Origin: ARS1285 sp039796495
GTDB taxonomy: Archaea > Nanobdellota > Nanobdellia > Pacearchaeales > GW2011-AR1
Length of the DNA: 7,430 bases
Reading direction: 5' to 3'
Assembly: GCA_039796495.1 (NCBI GenBank)
Contig: JBDKJQ010000049.1
Coordinates: 1 to 7,430, forward strand
How positions within the stretch are numbered: position 1 is the stretch's first letter; every line of letters begins with the position of its first letter. Position numbers and translations under genes: made by a program. Below, piece after piece: positions 5,295 through 7,430 of the stretch. Under the pieces are notes generated by a model. The model did not search any database. It was not told where the DNA came from and saw nothing but the letters and a program-made list of their open reading frames with translations.

Positions 5295-7430
5295 AAGATA
5301 ATCCTCCTAAATCTATTCGTGCATATGTTACATTTGCCTTTTTTGGTATGCGTACATAAACCGTCTTATTTTCATTTCCACTGAATGTTAAAGTTTTTTG
5401 AGTAGTGCTATCGTTAAATGTATTCTCATAGCCATAATTAGAGATTATAGAAGTCCAATTGGTCCCAGAATTGTTTGAATATTCTATAAAATAGCGAACA
5501 AAATCATTTTCTGAATCATTCGATAAAGTCCAATTAATTGCGACGATACTGCTTAGATTAAATTTTTCATTTCCATTCGGATGTTTTATATAAGACCCTG
5601 AAGAAGCAATAACACTATAATTGCAATTACTATTACATCCATTTCCTATCTCTTTTTCATCACAACTACTATTTGCTCCAGATGAATATTCGCAAAATTT
5701 TATTTCATTTCCGTCAAAATAGGTATTGTAAGAAGTAAAACAAATATTATCATCAGATAAACCGATGCCATCATTGTCACAATGTCCCGATGTACATTCA
5801 AAATTGTTTGTACAATTTTGTCCATCTCCTTTTTTTTGGACACAATGCCAATCAGGCCAACTACCAGTTTTGTCACAATAATTTTCTGAAGAACAATCAG
5901 TTTCATCAAAGCAGTTTAAAACATAAATTTTATTGTTAGCTCCATAATTCGGTGTAAATTCATTAAACCAAGCCCAACATGAGTTTGTAGCAGTTTTATT
6001 ATATCCAACAATATTTTCATGGAAAGCTATTCCCGGCGCATTAACGGTAGAAAGATTTGCAGTATTTGCAACGTCATCTCCTGCACATCCGTCTTCAAAA
6101 TTACAGTCGTCCTCTCCATTTTCCCCAGGATTAATTACATTGTAATAAGTGTCTCTTCCTTTAACAAGTTTCCAACCAAACGTATAATTTTTAATAACAT
6201 AAGGATCAGCAGAATCATTAACCACTCCCCATTTGATTGTATTAACATTTTCATAATTATTAAGGGCAAGAGTTACATTGCAGTCTCCCAATGCAAATCC
6301 AATGCATTGTTCATATCCAACCTCAGTGCAGTTGTAAAGTACCGAAGGGAAAGTGCTATTAATTTGATTAAGAGAACTTAAGGCAGCCAACACATTAATT
6401 CTTCTCCAGCCATCGACATTCACACCAGTTTTATTAAAAATTGTTAAAAGTTGATCTGGAGTTAAGCTAGAATCTTTTTGTAATAGTTGAGCAAAAGCTC
6501 CAGCAACGTGAGGAGCCGCCATTGAAGTTCCTGAACATGACATAATATTACTGTCCAGTGCTGCACATCCAGTAAGAGTTTGACCAGCATTCCATCGTAA
6601 AGAAAGGATATTTTGACCTGGAGCAAGTAAATCTAGTAATGTTTCATGTCTATTCGTTGAATAATAAAAAACATCGTCATCTTTTGCTGTAGCTCCAACG
6701 GCGATTACATTAGGAGCACAAGCTGGATAATTCATACCATTAAGATAATGTTGATTTCCAGAAGAAGCAATGACGGGGATTCCAACATTATAAGCATCAT
6801 TTATTTGGGTGTCAATAAGATTCGGACAGACTGAGCTACCAGGATGATTTTCATTATCTCCTAAACTCATAGTAATAACATCAGTCCCCCAGAGAATACA
6901 TTTATCTATAGCTTGACCAGCGTCGGAAAGAGACCCGGTTCCATTAGAGTCAAATACTCTTACAACATAAATACTTGATCCGGGGGCAACTCCCTTGTAG
7001 GAAGAATTTTGAGAAGCAATAATTCCTATAACATGAGTACCATGACCCGTACCATCTTCAGCATTTGTATCTTCGTTAGTTCCATCAGGACAACCGGTTC
7101 CTACATCACAATAACAATATTCATCGATTATTTTTCCATTTAAAGCAGGATGACTCGCATTCACTCCTGTATCAATAACACAAATCTTTATTCCAGTCCC
7201 ATTATAACCTAAATCCTGAACATCATCGGCATTAATAAATGGAACACTTACCGAAAGTGAAACTTTGATATACCTATCAATATTAATTTTTTCTATTCTT
7301 ACATCATCCACCATTTTATCAAATCCTTCTCTATTAATAACTGCGCTAAAACCTCTGGACATTTTTTCAACAGAACGGATATTTTCATCAGAATAATCTT
7401 TTAAAACCTCGTCTATTTTTGATTTGTACC
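5287..7430 (-). CDS. Subtilisin-like serine protease (S8) with Cys-rich C-terminal extension, 5' end outside window
   Basis: Secreted subtilase, partial at the 5' end. The frame is open to the window edge, 22 codons beyond the first visible Met (7362), so that Met is not the start. Numbering from it: residues before about 38, including the extra codons, look like the end of an I9-type inhibitory propeptide (GFSAVI, then DDVRIEKINIDRY). The catalytic domain (about 45-335) has D64 in VIDTG, H107 in GHGTH, oxyanion N203 in SSGN and S280 in GTSMAAPH, a complete triad. A Cys-bearing insertion (C83, C85, C91) precedes the His motif. After 340 come a beta-rich region, a compact Cys cluster (484-580, with TDCSSENYC and FECTSGHC) and a fibronectin-like segment (590-665). 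The end, YVRIPKKANVTYARIDLGGL, looks like the start of another beta domain cut short. About twenty NxS/T sequons support export. Substrate unknown; the co-translated surface protein is a candidate partner. Confidence 0.95.
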   Translation of the reverse strand, partial: YKSKIDEVLKDYSDENIRSVEKMSRGFSAVINREGFDKMVDDVRIEKINIDRYIKVSLSVSVPFINADDVQDLGYNGTGIKICVIDTGVNASHPALNGKIIDEYCYCDVGTGCPDGTNEDTNAEDGTGHGTHVIGIIASQNSSYKGVAPGSSIYVVRVFDSNGTGSLSDAGQAIDKCILWGTDVITMSLGDNENHPGSSVCPNLIDTQINDAYNVGIPVIASSGNQHYLNGMNYPACAPNVIAVGATAKDDDVFYYSTNRHETLLDLLAPGQNILSLRWNAGQTLTGCAALDSNIMSCSGTSMAAPHVAGAFAQLLQKDSSLTPDQLLTIFNKTGVNVDGWRRINVLAALSSLNQINSTFPSVLYNCTEVGYEQCIGFALGDCNVTLALNNYENVNTIKWGVVNDSADPYVIKNYTFGWKLVKGRDTYYNVINPGENGEDDCNFEDGCAGDDVANTANLSTVNAPGIAFHENIVGYNKTATNSCWAWFNEFTPNYGANNKIYVLNCFDETDCSSENYCDKTGSWPDWHCVQKKGDGQNCTNNFECTSGHCDNDGIGLSDDNICFTSYNTYFDGNEIKFCEYSSGANSSCDEKEIGNGCNSNCNYSVIASSGSYIKHPNGNEKFNLSSIVAINWTLSNDSENDFVRYFIEYSNNSGTNWTSIISNYGYENTFNDSTTQKTLTFSGNENKTVYVRIPKKANVTYARIDLGGLSYG
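5303..5308 (-). promoter_or_regulatory. Shine-Dalgarno of the surface-protein gene, inside the protease gene
   Basis: The minus strand reads AGGAGG with eight bases to ATG 5294. The site lies within the last codons of the protease, coding its Leu-Gly-Gly near the C-terminus, and the protease stop (5287-5289) falls after the new start. This layout implies translational coupling. Confidence 0.8.

Noticed and set aside
6019..6381. 120-codon plus-strand frame opposite the protease
   Set aside because: Antisense to a clear coding region, Ile/Ser-rich with no recognisable protein features; best explained as a shadow frame.
7294..7362. Met at 7362 as the start of the protease
   Set aside because: The frame stays open for 22 more codons to the window edge, and residues on both sides of this Met look like a continuous inhibitory propeptide. 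The real start with its signal peptide must lie beyond 7430.

Overview
The window looks like a piece of an archaeal genome, most likely a DPANN-type lineage (Woesearchaeota or a relative). The lineage is inferred; the archaeal domain is well supported. A stand-alone Kae1 is present, starts are preceded by TTTAAA-type TATA boxes 27-30 bases upstream (leaderless transcripts), genes end in oligo-T tracts rather than hairpins, and there is an extracellular subtilase next to a large, sequon-rich surface protein of the multidomain kind common in those lineages. No tRNA, rRNA, CRISPR array or insertion sequence was seen.

All convincing genes are on the minus strand, so transcription runs from high to low coordinates. 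From the right edge: a subtilisin-family protease (5287 to beyond 7430, 5' end outside the window) overlaps by 8 bases a 766-residue exported beta-domain protein (2994-5294). Then come a DUF192-family protein (2629-2961), a 41-residue basic protein with a strong Shine-Dalgarno (2452-2577), an unrecognised small protein (1913-2371), a probably broken plus-strand ORF (1695-1918), a second unrecognised small protein that is a paralogue of the first (1015-1500), and kae1 (14-994).

The protease and the 766-residue protein form a translationally coupled pair that probably acts at the cell surface. Both are rich in N-glycosylation sequons and cysteines, and whether one processes or anchors the other is open. 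The remaining genes appear to be mostly single transcription units. At three consecutive same-strand junctions the TATA box of the downstream gene is built over the stop codon of the upstream gene. Kae1 is the housekeeping tRNA t6A enzyme and has no evident functional link to the others.

The most unusual part is the 1.0-2.4 kb segment: two diverged copies of an unknown small-protein family flank an opposite-strand ORF that becomes 74 codons long if one A is added to an A5 run. Their likely starts are internal methionines, set by matching TATA spacing and by collinear similarity that begins there.
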